Shown here: positions 35,608 through 44,289 of the stretch, in pieces
How positions within the stretch are numbered: position 1 is the first letter of the stretch
Layout: every line of letters begins with the position of its first letter
Origin: GCA-016699445 sp964555055
Lineage (GTDB): Bacteria > UBA10199 > JACPAL01 > GCA-016699445
DNA: 64,000 nucleotides
NCBI GenBank assembly: GCA_964555055.1
Contig: CAZKQW010000010.1
Span: 1 to 64,000, forward strand
Direction of reading: 5' to 3'
The notes under the pieces: generated by a model
What the model was told of the DNA's origin: nothing
Databases searched by the model: none
The model's input: only the letters and a program-made list of their open reading frames with translations
Position numbers and translations under genes: made by a program

Positions 35608-35651
35608 GACCGTTCGGACTCGTCCGACAGGTCGGACCTGTCGGAACGGTC
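35608..35651. repeat. Nested palindrome between aidB and smc
   Basis: A central perfect palindrome has 10-bp arms CCGACAGGTC (35624-35633) and GACCTGTCGG (35635-35644) around one G. It is flanked by the matching 7-bp arms GACCGTT (35608-35614) and AACGGTC (35645-35651). A third palindrome, CGGAC/GTCCG around TC, lies at 35615-35626. The motif TCGGAC/GTCCGA recurs throughout. It could be a multi-site operator for one of the divergent genes or a dispersed palindromic repeat. Confidence 0.7.
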
Positions 35652-35706
35652 TTATCCGATTAACTTCTTTACTCCCATAAAAGCCTGTGATTAGAAAACC
35701 GGCACT

Positions 35707-38700
35707 TTGAAAATCAAACGCCTCGAAATTGTCGGCTTCAAGTCCTTCGTCAACCCGACGATCGTGGACTTCGACGCCCCCATCACGGGCGTCGTCGGTC
35801 CCAACGGCTGCGGGAAGTCCAACGTCATCGACGCCATCCGCTGGGTCATGGGGGAAATGAGCCCCAAGAGCCTGCGCGGACGGTCCATGGAGGACGTGAT
35901 TTTCAACGGTTCCGAGAAACGACAGCCGCTCGGTATGGCCGAAGTCACCCTCACCTTCTCCACCGAGGACGGCATCATCCCGCCGCAATACGCGGGCTTC
36001 ACCGAAATCTCCATCACGCGCCGTCTCTACCGTTCGGGGGACAGCGAATACCTGATCAACAAAGTTCCCTCACGCCTCCACGATATCGTAGACCTCTTCC
36101 TCGGCACCGGTGTGGGGCATAAAGCCTATTCAATTATCGAGCAGGGTAAGATCGACTTCGTCATCAGCTCCAAACCCGAAGACCGCCGCCTGCTTTTGGA
36201 AGAGGCCGCAGGCATCTCGAAATTCAAGTCCCGCAAGGAAGCCGCCCTCCGCAAGATGGACGGCACCGAGCAAAACCTCGTCCGCCTCCGCGACATCTTC
36301 AACGAAGTGACGCGCCAGATCGCCTCCCTCGACCGCCAAGTAAAGAAAGCGGAGAAGTACAAGATCCTCAAGAACGATCTGCGCGAGATCGAGCTCAAGT
36401 TGTCGGCCCGTAAATTCAACGACGGCGCCGCCGCTCTCCGGGACTTGCGCGGCCAGCTCGAATCCTTCGCGGCCCAAGAGACGGAGAGCACCGCCCAAGT
36501 CAACACCTGGGAAAACGATCTCGAAGCGGGACGCCTCGTATTGACCGAAAAAGAGCGCCATTTGAACGCCCTGCAGGAGAAGAACTTCGAAATCACCGGA
36601 CGTCTCCGCCTCCTCGAGCAACAAGACGGCTTCTGGCATCAGGAAGCGCACTCCCTGCAGCAACAGATCGACCAGGCCACCCGCGAAGTCGAGGAGATCA
36701 AAGGGCGTTTGGTCGCCATCGAGCAGGAAAAGGAAAGCCAAGAGCAAAGACAACTCAGTTTGGAGATGGATTTCGGCAATTCGGCCACACTCCTGGAGTC
36801 GACCGAGAAGGAATGGCAGACTTTGGAGAAGAAGCGGGAAGAACTGGCGTCGCATACCGACAAGCTCAAGATCGAGAGCCAGCAGAACCAAGCCGAGACC
36901 ATCCGTTTGGACGCCGAAAAGAGGCTGTACGAAGACCGGTGCGTCTCCTTGAGGGGTCAAGCCGCCAAGATCGGCGTCGAAAAGGAGGATCTGGAAAAAC
37001 GGATCGCGGAGCAGCGCTTATCCATCGACCAGAAAAAGCAGGTTTCCCAGGAATCATCCCTCAAGTACCAATGCCTCAAGACCGAACAAAGCAACCTCCA
37101 AAGCAAACGCTTCGAACTCCAAGAACGGCGCGACATCCTGAACCAAGAGCTCTCCATCCATAAGGAAGAGCTCGTCAATAAACGCTCGCGATTGAAGTCG
37201 TTGCAGGACTTGGAGAGGAATTTCGAAGGATACGAGGAGGGCGTGCGCTCTATTCTAAAAGCCAGCAAGGAAAAAGGCCAGGAGAGCGGCGTCTTCGGCG
37301 TGGTCGCCCAGATGATCGAAACCGGTCCCCAATACGAAGCCGCCGTCGGCGCCGTCTTGGGCGAAAAACTCCAATACGTCATCATCGACAGCCATGATAA
37401 GGGGATCGAAGCGATCAATTACCTCAAATCCCAAGGCAGCGGGCGGGGCTCCTTCATTCCCATGACCGTCCGCAATTCAGCCGTAAGCCACATGTACCAC
37501 GACCGCGAAGGCATCCTGGGATCCCTTATCGAAAAGATTAAGGTTAAGGACGGTTACCAAAAACTGGCCCAATTCCTCTTAGGCGACACGGTCCTCGTGG
37601 ACTCGCTGAGCCGGGCCCTCGACATTTGGCATACGACGCATCCTGAGAAGACATTGGTGACCTTGGACGGCGAAGTTGTCGATCCGTCGGGTGTCGTCAG
37701 CGGAGGGACCACTGGGATTCAAGGCAAAATGTTGCTCGAGAAGAAGCGAGAAATCCGCGAGATCTTAGAAGTCGTGGGTGAGATGGAGAACGACATCGGC
37801 ATGAAGGAGGATTCCGTTTCCCAATTGGAGGGCAGTCTCTCCGAAATCGTCATGACCCTTGAACAAACTTCAAAGGAAGCCCGTGAGGAGGAAATGCGGT
37901 GCATGACCTTGGATAAGGAAGTGGTCCATGCATCCTCCGAGCTCGATCGCCTTGAACGGGAACGTGCCAAATACCAATCCCAGCTCGACCAACTCGACCA
38001 AGACATCGAAAAAACGAGCCCTTTCTTCACCGATTACGAGTCCCGCCGTCAGTTCCTCGTCCAGAACTTCCAAGAAAAGGAAGAAGCCGTCCGTCTTTTG
38101 GAATCCGACTTGAGGAATCTCGCGATCGCCACGCGGCAGATTTACGACCGATTGACGAACCTCCGCATCGAGGCCGCGGCCGTCGCCGAGCGGAAGAACA
38201 TGGCCGGTCTGGAGCTGAACCGCCTTCAGAAGGCTTACACCGAAACCCAAAACCGCCTCGAGGAGCGTACGACGGCCATCACGACCGCCAACCAAAAGAT
38301 CGCGGCCCTCCGCCAGAACATTGAAACGGGCGGAGCCGAAAAAGATGTCTTGAGAACCGCGGCCCAGGAGGTTTCCGTCCAGCAAGAGGAAGCGCGTCTC
38401 CTCTGCGATACCCTAACCGTTTCCTTGAGGGAAAAAGACGAGGCATTGAAGGAAGCGCGTCGTTTGAACGACCTCCATAAGACCAAGACCGCCGACCTGC
38501 GAGTAACCCTTTCTAAGCTGGAAACCGAGTTTGAATATCTCCTGCAGCAAATTTTCGAACGCTACACCGTCGTCCTTTCGGAATACGCGCCCACCTGCGA
38601 CCCGGAAATCTTAGCGGCGGTCAATGTGCCCGAAGAAGACGCCAAGGCTCAGGAGCTGAAGGAGAAGATCGCGCGCATGGGCGAAGTCAACCTAGGATCC

Positions 38701-39291
38701 ATCGAGGAATACGACGAACTGAAGAAACGCGAGACCTTCCTCGCCCAACAGATCCAAGACCTCGAGACGTCCCTGGAAGCCCTGAAAAAAGCGATCCAAA
38801 AGATCAACCTGACGACGCGCAAGAGGTTCGAGGAGACCTTCCTCCTCGTGAACGAACGCTTCCAAACCCTTTTCCCCCGCCTCTTCCAGGGCGGACGCGC
38901 CGAGATGCGGCTCACCGACGAGAACGACCTGCTGAACTCCGGCGTCGAGCTTCTCGTGCAACCGCGCGGCAAGAAGCTTTCTCACGTGGGGCTCCTCTCA
39001 GGCGGCGAAAAAGCCCTATCGGCTCTGGCCTTCGTCTTCTCGATCTTCCTGGTGAAGCCGTCGCCCTTCTGCATCCTGGACGAAGTGGATGCGCCTCTGG
39101 ACGACGCCAACGCCGAACGCTACCACCACCTCCTCTCGGAGATGGTCTCGCGGACCCAATTCATCCTCATCACCCACAACCGCACCACGATGGAACGCTG
39201 CGACCAACTCTACGGCGTCACCATGCAGGAACCCGGCTGCTCCCAACTCGTCTCCGTCAAACTCTCCGACGGCCTCAAATTGGCGTCGTAA
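35707..39291 (+). CDS. smc: Chromosome segregation ATPase SMC
   Basis: A full-length 1194-aa SMC. It has Walker A GPNGCGKSN at 31-39, two long coiled-coil arms (about 170-510 and 670-1020) flanking the hinge at about 515-660 (GVFGVVAQMIETGPQYEAAVG to VDPSGVVSGGTTG), and the C-terminal head with signature LLSGGEKA near 1096-1103 and Walker B/D-loop CILDEVDAPLDDAN. It organises and segregates the chromosome with ScpA/ScpB, which are not seen here. Homology places the start at TTG 35707; no Shine-Dalgarno is visible. A 26-bp perfect palindrome covers the stop codon. Confidence 0.97.
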   Translation: MKIKRLEIVGFKSFVNPTIVDFDAPITGVVGPNGCGKSNVIDAIRWVMGEMSPKSLRGRSMEDVIFNGSEKRQPLGMAEVTLTFSTEDGIIPPQYAGFTEISITRRLYRSGDSEYLINKVPSRLHDIVDLFLGTGVGHKAYSIIEQGKIDFVISSKPEDRRLLLEEAAGISKFKSRKEAALRKMDGTEQNLVRLRDIFNEVTRQIASLDRQVKKAEKYKILKNDLREIELKLSARKFNDGAAALRDLRGQLESFAAQETESTAQVNTWENDLEAGRLVLTEKERHLNALQEKNFEITGRLRLLEQQDGFWHQEAHSLQQQIDQATREVEEIKGRLVAIEQEKESQEQRQLSLEMDFGNSATLLESTEKEWQTLEKKREELASHTDKLKIESQQNQAETIRLDAEKRLYEDRCVSLRGQAAKIGVEKEDLEKRIAEQRLSIDQKKQVSQESSLKYQCLKTEQSNLQSKRFELQERRDILNQELSIHKEELVNKRSRLKSLQDLERNFEGYEEGVRSILKASKEKGQESGVFGVVAQMIETGPQYEAAVGAVLGEKLQYVIIDSHDKGIEAINYLKSQGSGRGSFIPMTVRNSAVSHMYHDREGILGSLIEKIKVKDGYQKLAQFLLGDTVLVDSLSRALDIWHTTHPEKTLVTLDGEVVDPSGVVSGGTTGIQGKMLLEKKREIREILEVVGEMENDIGMKEDSVSQLEGSLSEIVMTLEQTSKEAREEEMRCMTLDKEVVHASSELDRLERERAKYQSQLDQLDQDIEKTSPFFTDYESRRQFLVQNFQEKEEAVRLLESDLRNLAIATRQIYDRLTNLRIEAAAVAERKNMAGLELNRLQKAYTETQNRLEERTTAITTANQKIAALRQNIETGGAEKDVLRTAAQEVSVQQEEARLLCDTLTVSLREKDEALKEARRLNDLHKTKTADLRVTLSKLETEFEYLLQQIFERYTVVLSEYAPTCDPEILAAVNVPEEDAKAQELKEKIARMGEVNLGSIEEYDELKKRETFLAQQIQDLETSLEALKKAIQKINLTTRKRFEETFLLVNERFQTLFPRLFQGGRAEMRLTDENDLLNSGVELLVQPRGKKLSHVGLLSGGEKALSALAFVFSIFLVKPSPFCILDEVDAPLDDANAERYHHLLSEMVSRTQFILITHNRTTMERCDQLYGVTMQEPGCSQLVSVKLSDGLKLAS

Positions 39292-39310
39292 AGTCCCGGG
39301 ACTTTACGAC
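39285..39310. repeat. Perfect 26-bp palindrome over the smc stop codon
   Basis: GTCGTAAAGTCCC (39285-39297) is followed directly by its exact complement GGGACTTTACGAC (39298-39310) with no spacer. The smc TAA is inside the left arm. It is not followed by a T-run, so it is not a standard intrinsic terminator; it may be a protein site, a repeat element or an mRNA 3' stabiliser. Confidence 0.7.
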
Positions 39311-39341
39311 ATCGTGGCGGTCATGCTAACCTCCCCTTCTT

Positions 39342-41012
39342 ATGTCAGAAGGGGGAACCCATTTTTCCGTCATTTCCTTTTTGGGGGCGCTGGCCATTTT
39401 TCTCTATGGTATCAAGCTTTCCCGCGTAGGCGTCCAGCTCCTCGTCGGGAACCGCCTCAAGGACTTGATCTCGACCATCACCCAAAACCGCCTCATGGCC
39501 CTCCTGACCGGCATGGTCACGACCCTTATCCTGCAGAGTTCCACGGCAACGACGGTTCTTCTCGTCGGATTTGCCCGCTCCGGTGTTATCTCACTGACCC
39601 AGGCCATGGGCGTCATCTTAGGTGCCGATATCGGCACGACCTTTGTCGTGATCCTGCTTTCGATCCAAGAGATTTCCCAATATGCTCTTCTTCTCCTTGT
39701 CTTCGGCATCCTCTTGGACTTCTTCAAAGATAAGAAGACGAAATACTTGGGGATGATCCTGCTGGGATTTGGATTCGTCTTCTTCGGAATGAAACTAATG
39801 GTCCATTCCACCCTCGGCCTAAAGGATAGTCATCTTGTGCAAGAGGTCTTCGCGACTTTCACAAGTACTCCGGCCGTTTCCTTCTTTCTGGCGCTGGTTT
39901 TCACCGCCCTGGTCCAAAACAGCGCAACGACCTTGGGCCTCGCGATCGCTTTGGCGTTTTCCGGTATGCTTAACCTCCGGACGAGCCTCCCGATCGTCTT
40001 AGGGGCCAATGTCGGCACGTGCTTCAGCTCCATTCTCAACAGCGTCGGCGGCGGCATCGAAGCGCGCCGAGTGGCCCTGGCGCACCTTTTCTTCAAAGTC
40101 ACCGGAGCCGTCATCGTCATGCTGTTCTACCCTTTCTTTCTGGCCCGATTGGACACGCTCCAGCTTAGCGTCCCCCAACTCTTCTCCAACCCCTCAAGCG
40201 GAATTGCCTTCATTCACGTGCTCTTCAATCTTAGCCTTTCGGTCGTCTTCCTGCCTTTCATCAACCAAGGCAGCTGGATTATTCAAAAACTCCTGCCGGA
40301 GTCCCTCGATAAGACGGACCGCCCCTTCACCACCCTCTACCTCAACGAAAGCTCGCTCTCGACCCCGGCCCTCGCCTTCGCCAACGCCAAGCGCGAGATC
40401 CTGCGCATGGCCGAGATCGCGTTCGACATGTTCCGCGAGACCATCGTCGTCTTCGACAAGAACGACGCCGACTTGATCACGAACATCGAAGTGAAGGACG
40501 ACCAGATCGACATCCTGGACCGAGAGATCAAGTTTTACCTCGCCAAGATCTCACAGGAGAACCTCGGCCCCGAGCAGGCGCGCCTGCAGTTGAACCTCGT
40601 CAGCATCACCTGCGACCTCGAGGAGATCTGCGACGTTATCAACAAGAACATCCTCGAGCTCGCCGCCAAGAAGATCGACAAGGCGCGCCACTTCTCCTCC
40701 GAAGGGTGGAAGGAGATCGTCGAGATGCATTCGAAGGTGCTCGAGAACTTTCAGCTGGCCATTTCGATCTTTACGACGGAGGATAAGGGCCTGGCCCAGC
40801 AGATGCTGCGCCACGAGAAGCACATGACGACCTTAGAGGACAAATACCGCGAATCCCACCTCCACCGCCTGCACCAAGGGCTGAAGGAAACGTTGAAGAC
40901 GAGCTCGATCCACCTCGACCTCCTCTCCAACTTCCACCGGATCAACGCGAAGCTCACGGCCATCGTGCGGGCGACATTCTCCCAGAACCACATCCACCAA
41001 TCGATCTTATGA
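39342..41012 (+). CDS. Na/Pi cotransporter family protein with PhoU-like domain
   Basis: A 556-aa protein. Residues about 1-310 form eight or more membrane segments with the two inverted NaPi-II repeats, marked by LILQSSTATTVLLVGF and ALVQNSATTLGLAIAL. Residues about 340-550 form a helical PhoU-like domain. Bacterial members take up phosphate with sodium. The gene starts about 50 bp after smc and overlaps coaX by 4 bp, so it may be co-transcribed with both, unless the palindrome at the smc stop interrupts this. Confidence 0.9.
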   Translation: MSEGGTHFSVISFLGALAIFLYGIKLSRVGVQLLVGNRLKDLISTITQNRLMALLTGMVTTLILQSSTATTVLLVGFARSGVISLTQAMGVILGADIGTTFVVILLSIQEISQYALLLLVFGILLDFFKDKKTKYLGMILLGFGFVFFGMKLMVHSTLGLKDSHLVQEVFATFTSTPAVSFFLALVFTALVQNSATTLGLAIALAFSGMLNLRTSLPIVLGANVGTCFSSILNSVGGGIEARRVALAHLFFKVTGAVIVMLFYPFFLARLDTLQLSVPQLFSNPSSGIAFIHVLFNLSLSVVFLPFINQGSWIIQKLLPESLDKTDRPFTTLYLNESSLSTPALAFANAKREILRMAEIAFDMFRETIVVFDKNDADLITNIEVKDDQIDILDREIKFYLAKISQENLGPEQARLQLNLVSITCDLEEICDVINKNILELAAKKIDKARHFSSEGWKEIVEMHSKVLENFQLAISIFTTEDKGLAQQMLRHEKHMTTLEDKYRESHLHRLHQGLKETLKTSSIHLDLLSNFHRINAKLTAIVRATFSQNHIHQSIL

Positions 41013-41776
41013 TGACGCGCGGGCCCTTCACTCTCGTCGTCGACGTCGGCAATTCCAACATCGTCATCGGCCTCTGCGCCCAAAACAAAATTCAAAAAAC
41101 CTGGCGGATCCCGACGGAGGCTTCCGCCGTCAAAGCGTGGGTCCGCTCTTTCCCGAAATCAAAACCGATCGCAAAAACCATCGTCTCGAGCGTCGTCCCT
41201 ACGATCCATCCCGTCTTGAAAAAAGCATTCAAACGCTTAGGCTCTCCTATCCACCTGCTCACCTATCGCGACTTTCCCTCTCTCAAGTTAAAAGTAAGGC
41301 GCCCCGACCGCATCGGCATCGATCGCTTGGTGAATACCGTCGCCGCGCAAAAATTATTTCCCCGACAAGATCTCCTGATCGTCGACATCGGTACCGCCAC
41401 GACTCTGGACGTCGTGACGAGAAAAGGGGAATTCCTTGGTGGCGTCATCGCGCCGGGTCCGCAAACGGTCAATGCCGCCCTCTTCGAAAAATGCGCCCAA
41501 CTTCCCCGGTCCTCACTCTCAAAGCCCCGGAAGGTGATAGGAAAGGACACGAAACACGCGATCCAGGCGGGCGTTTATTACGGCTACTTAGGATTGTTGG
41601 AAGGCCTCATCGGGAGGATCCAAAGGGAATTCGGGCAAAAACTCAGCATCATCATGACCGGCGGCCCCTCGCCGTTGTTCGCTCCCGATTTCCCCGAGGC
41701 GATCGCCGATCCCCTTCTGACGCTTCAAGGCTTGGCAAGCGTCCAAGAAGCATCGTCTCGCCGGCTTAAAATATAA
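41009..41776 (+). CDS. coaX: Type III pantothenate kinase
   Basis: A 255-aa ASKHA-fold kinase that phosphorylates pantothenate, the first step of CoA synthesis. The N-terminal phosphate loop VVDVGNSNIVIGL has D12, the pantothenate-binding PDRIGIDRLVN lies at about 100-110, and the second phosphate loop IVDIGTATTLDVV near 128-140. The length is typical of CoaX. The ATG overlaps the transporter stop by 4 bp. Confidence 0.95.
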   Translation: MMTRGPFTLVVDVGNSNIVIGLCAQNKIQKTWRIPTEASAVKAWVRSFPKSKPIAKTIVSSVVPTIHPVLKKAFKRLGSPIHLLTYRDFPSLKLKVRRPDRIGIDRLVNTVAAQKLFPRQDLLIVDIGTATTLDVVTRKGEFLGGVIAPGPQTVNAALFEKCAQLPRSSLSKPRKVIGKDTKHAIQAGVYYGYLGLLEGLIGRIQREFGQKLSIIMTGGPSPLFAPDFPEAIADPLLTLQGLASVQEASSRRLKI

Positions 41777-41799
41777 GGCCAGACCGGGACCCCGAATTT

Positions 41800-42852
41800 T
41801 TAGCTCAAAATGGCGTCCCCTCGGAAAGTATTGACGCTTTCTTTGAGTACGGGATCCTGTGGCGCGTTTCCCGCGCCGTTTTCCGCAATCCTCAGCGTAT
41901 AGGGCAATGTCGCCGCCTCCAAAGCCTCGGTTGCCGTGCGCGGGACGAGCGCCGGCATGTTCGTGACGCCGTAGTGGATCACGCCGTATTTCACATAAAT
42001 AGGGTCTTTGAGGGTCGTAGGGCGGATCGTCTCGATGCAACCACCCTGGTCGACCGCGACGTCCACGACCACGGAGCCGGGGGCCATGGCGGCCACCATT
42101 GTGCGCGTCACCAACTGCGGCGCGCGTTTTCCGGGCACCAAGACCGCTCCGATGACCACGTCGCTCTCCGTCACTAAACCCGGCAGGACCTCGAGGTCCT
42201 TATAGGCTTCCAGGCGCTCCGGGTATTGGGTCCTCAAAGCCAGCAATCTCTCCTCATTGAGGTCTACCACCGAAACCCGGGCTCCGAGCCCATGGCTCAC
42301 TTGGATCGCCTTCATCCCCACATTGCCGGCGCCCAGGACCAAAACGGATCCGGGTCGACTGCCGCCGATCGCGTTCAAGAGCAAGCCTTTGCCGCCCAAA
42401 TCCCTCCGCAGGTAATTCGCTCCGATGAGGGCCGCCAACGACCCCGCGATCTGGCTCATCGGGGCGAGCAAGGGAAGCCGACCATCCACTTCCAGCGTCT
42501 CGAAAGCCAAAGCCGTGACTTCCTTTTTCAGCAGCTCCTTTAAAAGGCGGGGTTCCGCCGCTAAATGAAAAAAAGCGAAGATCGCCAAACCAGGACGGAA
42601 AAAGGCGAACTCGGATGGCTGAGGCTCCTTCACCTTCACGACGAGCTCCGCCCGTCGGTACACGTCCCTCTTCGAGCTTAAGAGGACGGCCCCCGCGGCG
42701 CGGTACTCTTTGTCGGAAAAGCCGGAACCCGACCCGGCCCCTTTTTCCACGAGAACGCGATGCCCTGCCTGTGTCAGGGCTCTAACGCCATTCGGCGTCA
42801 TGCCCACGCGGTTTTCGAAGATTTTGATTTCCTTGGGGACTCCGATGATCAT
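41800..42852 (-). CDS. ald: Alanine dehydrogenase
   Basis: A 350-aa NAD-dependent enzyme that interconverts alanine and pyruvate + ammonia. It begins MIIGVPKEIKIFENRVGMTP with R15, then K75 (VKVKEP), H96 (FFHLAAE), the NAD-binding VLVLGAGNVGMKAIQVSHGLGA, and SVVVDVAVDQGGCIETIRPTT. It is slightly shorter than the usual 370 aa. There is no Shine-Dalgarno; an extended -10 (TGTTAGAAT) lies 6 nt before the ATG, suggesting a leaderless mRNA. Confidence 0.95.
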   Translation of the reverse strand: MIIGVPKEIKIFENRVGMTPNGVRALTQAGHRVLVEKGAGSGSGFSDKEYRAAGAVLLSSKRDVYRRAELVVKVKEPQPSEFAFFRPGLAIFAFFHLAAEPRLLKELLKKEVTALAFETLEVDGRLPLLAPMSQIAGSLAALIGANYLRRDLGGKGLLLNAIGGSRPGSVLVLGAGNVGMKAIQVSHGLGARVSVVDLNEERLLALRTQYPERLEAYKDLEVLPGLVTESDVVIGAVLVPGKRAPQLVTRTMVAAMAPGSVVVDVAVDQGGCIETIRPTTLKDPIYVKYGVIHYGVTNMPALVPRTATEALEAATLPYTLRIAENGAGNAPQDPVLKESVNTFRGDAILS

Positions 42853-42858
42853 CCGAAA

Positions 42859-42867
42859 ATTCTAACA
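42859..42867 (-). promoter_or_regulatory. Extended -10 promoter of ald (leaderless spacing)
   Basis: On the minus strand TGTTAGAAT combines an extended-10 TG with TAGAAT (5 of 6 consensus, 42859-42864). Six bases then precede the ATG at 42852. The -35 position (TTTTAT) is weak. Confidence 0.42.
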
Positions 42868-42953
42868 ATATCAGGGGGCAAATAAAATGAGTTTTTATTT
42901 ACGTCAGATCTCTGGCGGAACTACATGCAAGCAAACTTTCGTATAGTAGCAGT

Positions 42954-43763
42954 CTATTGGATTTGAAAAAGTACCCGATTCACACTTCCCTGTTGATACC
43001 CATCTAAATCCAGAGCCACATAAAGGAAGCCATTTTCCTTGCAAAGCTTTGACGCGAATAGTCGATTTTCATGATTAAGAAACCGCGACATTTCGTCGGG
43101 ATGCACTTCGAGGCGAGCGATAGGCTCGTGGAAGCGGACGCGGAATTGGCGGAAGCCCAATTCCCTCAAACCCGATTCGATGCGGTCGATGCGGGCCAAA
43201 CGCTCCGGCGTCACTTCGGTGCCGGGGGGGAAGCGCGACGAGAGGCATGCCAGCGCCGGCTTAGCCCATGCCGCCAAGCCTAAGTCTTTCGCGCATTGGC
43301 GAATATCTTCTTTCGTGAAGCCGGCCTCCACTAAAGGGCTTTTCACGCGGTTTTCCTCAGCCGCCTTGAGGCCCGGACGGTAATCGCCCAAGTCGTCCAA
43401 ATTCGTCCCGTTGAGGACGAAAGGGATATCGCGTTTTTCGGCTTCCTTTAGGCAGATGTGGTACAATTCCGTTTTGCAAAAGTAACAACGGTCGCCCTTG
43501 TTCTCGCGATATTCTTTTTTTTCCAGCTCATGGCTGTCGATGACAATGTGTTCGACGCCGATTTCTTTCGCGGCGTCGCGGGCGGAATCCAACTCGTAGG
43601 AGGGATAGGACGGAGAGACGGCGGTCAGGGCTATGACGCGTTTTCCCAAAATTCCGGAAGCGACTTTCACGAGAAGAAGCGAGTCAATGCCTCCCGAGTA
43701 GGCTACAAGCGCCTTTTCGTAACTTTTCAGGATGCGTTCCAACGCTGCGAGTTTTTCTTTCAT
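42954..43763 (-). CDS. larE: LarE-type ATP-dependent sacrificial sulfur transferase
   Basis: A 269-aa PP-loop enzyme. The ATP pyrophosphatase motif SGGIDS is at 23-28. C173 in ALACLSSRFPPGTEVT corresponds to the cysteine that Lactiplantibacillus LarE sacrifices as sulfur donor when making the nickel-pincer nucleotide cofactor of lactate racemase. A further CYFC pair is at 93-96. ATG 43763 is chosen because GGGGAGG lies upstream; ATG 43793 would place that site inside the gene. No larB, larC or racemase is seen nearby. It is divergent from the phasin-like gene. Confidence 0.9.
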   Translation of the reverse strand: MKEKLAALERILKSYEKALVAYSGGIDSLLLVKVASGILGKRVIALTAVSPSYPSYELDSARDAAKEIGVEHIVIDSHELEKKEYRENKGDRCYFCKTELYHICLKEAEKRDIPFVLNGTNLDDLGDYRPGLKAAEENRVKSPLVEAGFTKEDIRQCAKDLGLAAWAKPALACLSSRFPPGTEVTPERLARIDRIESGLRELGFRQFRVRFHEPIARLEVHPDEMSRFLNHENRLFASKLCKENGFLYVALDLDGYQQGSVNRVLFQIQ

Positions 43764-43855
43764 GACGCAAAATCCTCCCCGCGAATAATGCATTCACGGC
43801 TCTCGTCAACCAATAGATTGTAACCTACAGAACCGAGGAATACTTCTTATTCCGG

Positions 43856-43885
43856 TTGACACTATTTTCCAAACTATCTTACACC
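43856..43885 (+). promoter_or_regulatory. Possible promoter of the phasin-like gene
   Basis: A consensus TTGACA at 43856-43861 lies upstream of the phasin-like ATG at 43910, but the -10 region (TACACC at 18-nt spacing) is weak. GAAGGGGG just before the ATG is a strong ribosome-binding site. Confidence 0.35.
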
Positions 43886-43909
43886 CAGCGAATCCTTGAA
43901 GGGGGTTTT

Positions 43910-44284
43910 ATGTTAAGAGAAGTGATCGATGATGCCTTGGCGAGAGGCGAGAAGTTAAAGAAAGACATCGTGGGACAGATCCTAAAGTCCTCGACGTTCA
44001 ACGATTTGATCAACAACCGGCGCTTCACCAAGACCGTCGCCCGCGTCATCCAGACCAAGGACGAGATTTCCCGCACCATCCACAAGAGCGTCCAGGACGC
44101 CTTGAAGTTGATGAGCATCCCTTCCAAGTCGCAACTACACGCTTATGAAAAGCGCGTCATGCACCTCGAGAAGCAAATCGCCGACATCGGCCGTCGTGTT
44201 ATGAAAAATAGCCTGCAGTCGGGATTGAAGCATAGCAAGCCTTCTAAAGTGAAAGCGACCCGTCGCACTCAAACTCACGCTTAA
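43910..44284 (+). CDS. Phasin-like / granule-associated helical protein
   Basis: A 124-aa, basic, all-helical protein. It begins MLREVIDDALARGEKLKKDI, has a central amphipathic stretch, a coiled-coil near 75-100 (YEKRVMHLEKQIADIGRRVM) and a lysine/arginine-rich, serine/threonine-rich tail. The pattern fits PhaF/PhaI-type phasins or similar granule- or DNA-associated proteins, but similarity is structural rather than clear by motif. ATG 43910 is chosen for its Shine-Dalgarno; ATG 43856 lies in the presumed promoter. murI starts 6 nt after its stop. Confidence 0.6.
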   Translation: MLREVIDDALARGEKLKKDIVGQILKSSTFNDLINNRRFTKTVARVIQTKDEISRTIHKSVQDALKLMSIPSKSQLHAYEKRVMHLEKQIADIGRRVMKNSLQSGLKHSKPSKVKATRRTQTHA

Positions 44285-44289
44285 TTCGG

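Noticed and set aside
42880..42900. AAATAAAA / TTTTATTT inverted repeat between larE and ald, as a terminator
   Set aside because: Eight A/T pairs only, no GC core; it overlaps the weak -35 region of ald and is expected by chance in an AT-rich spacer.
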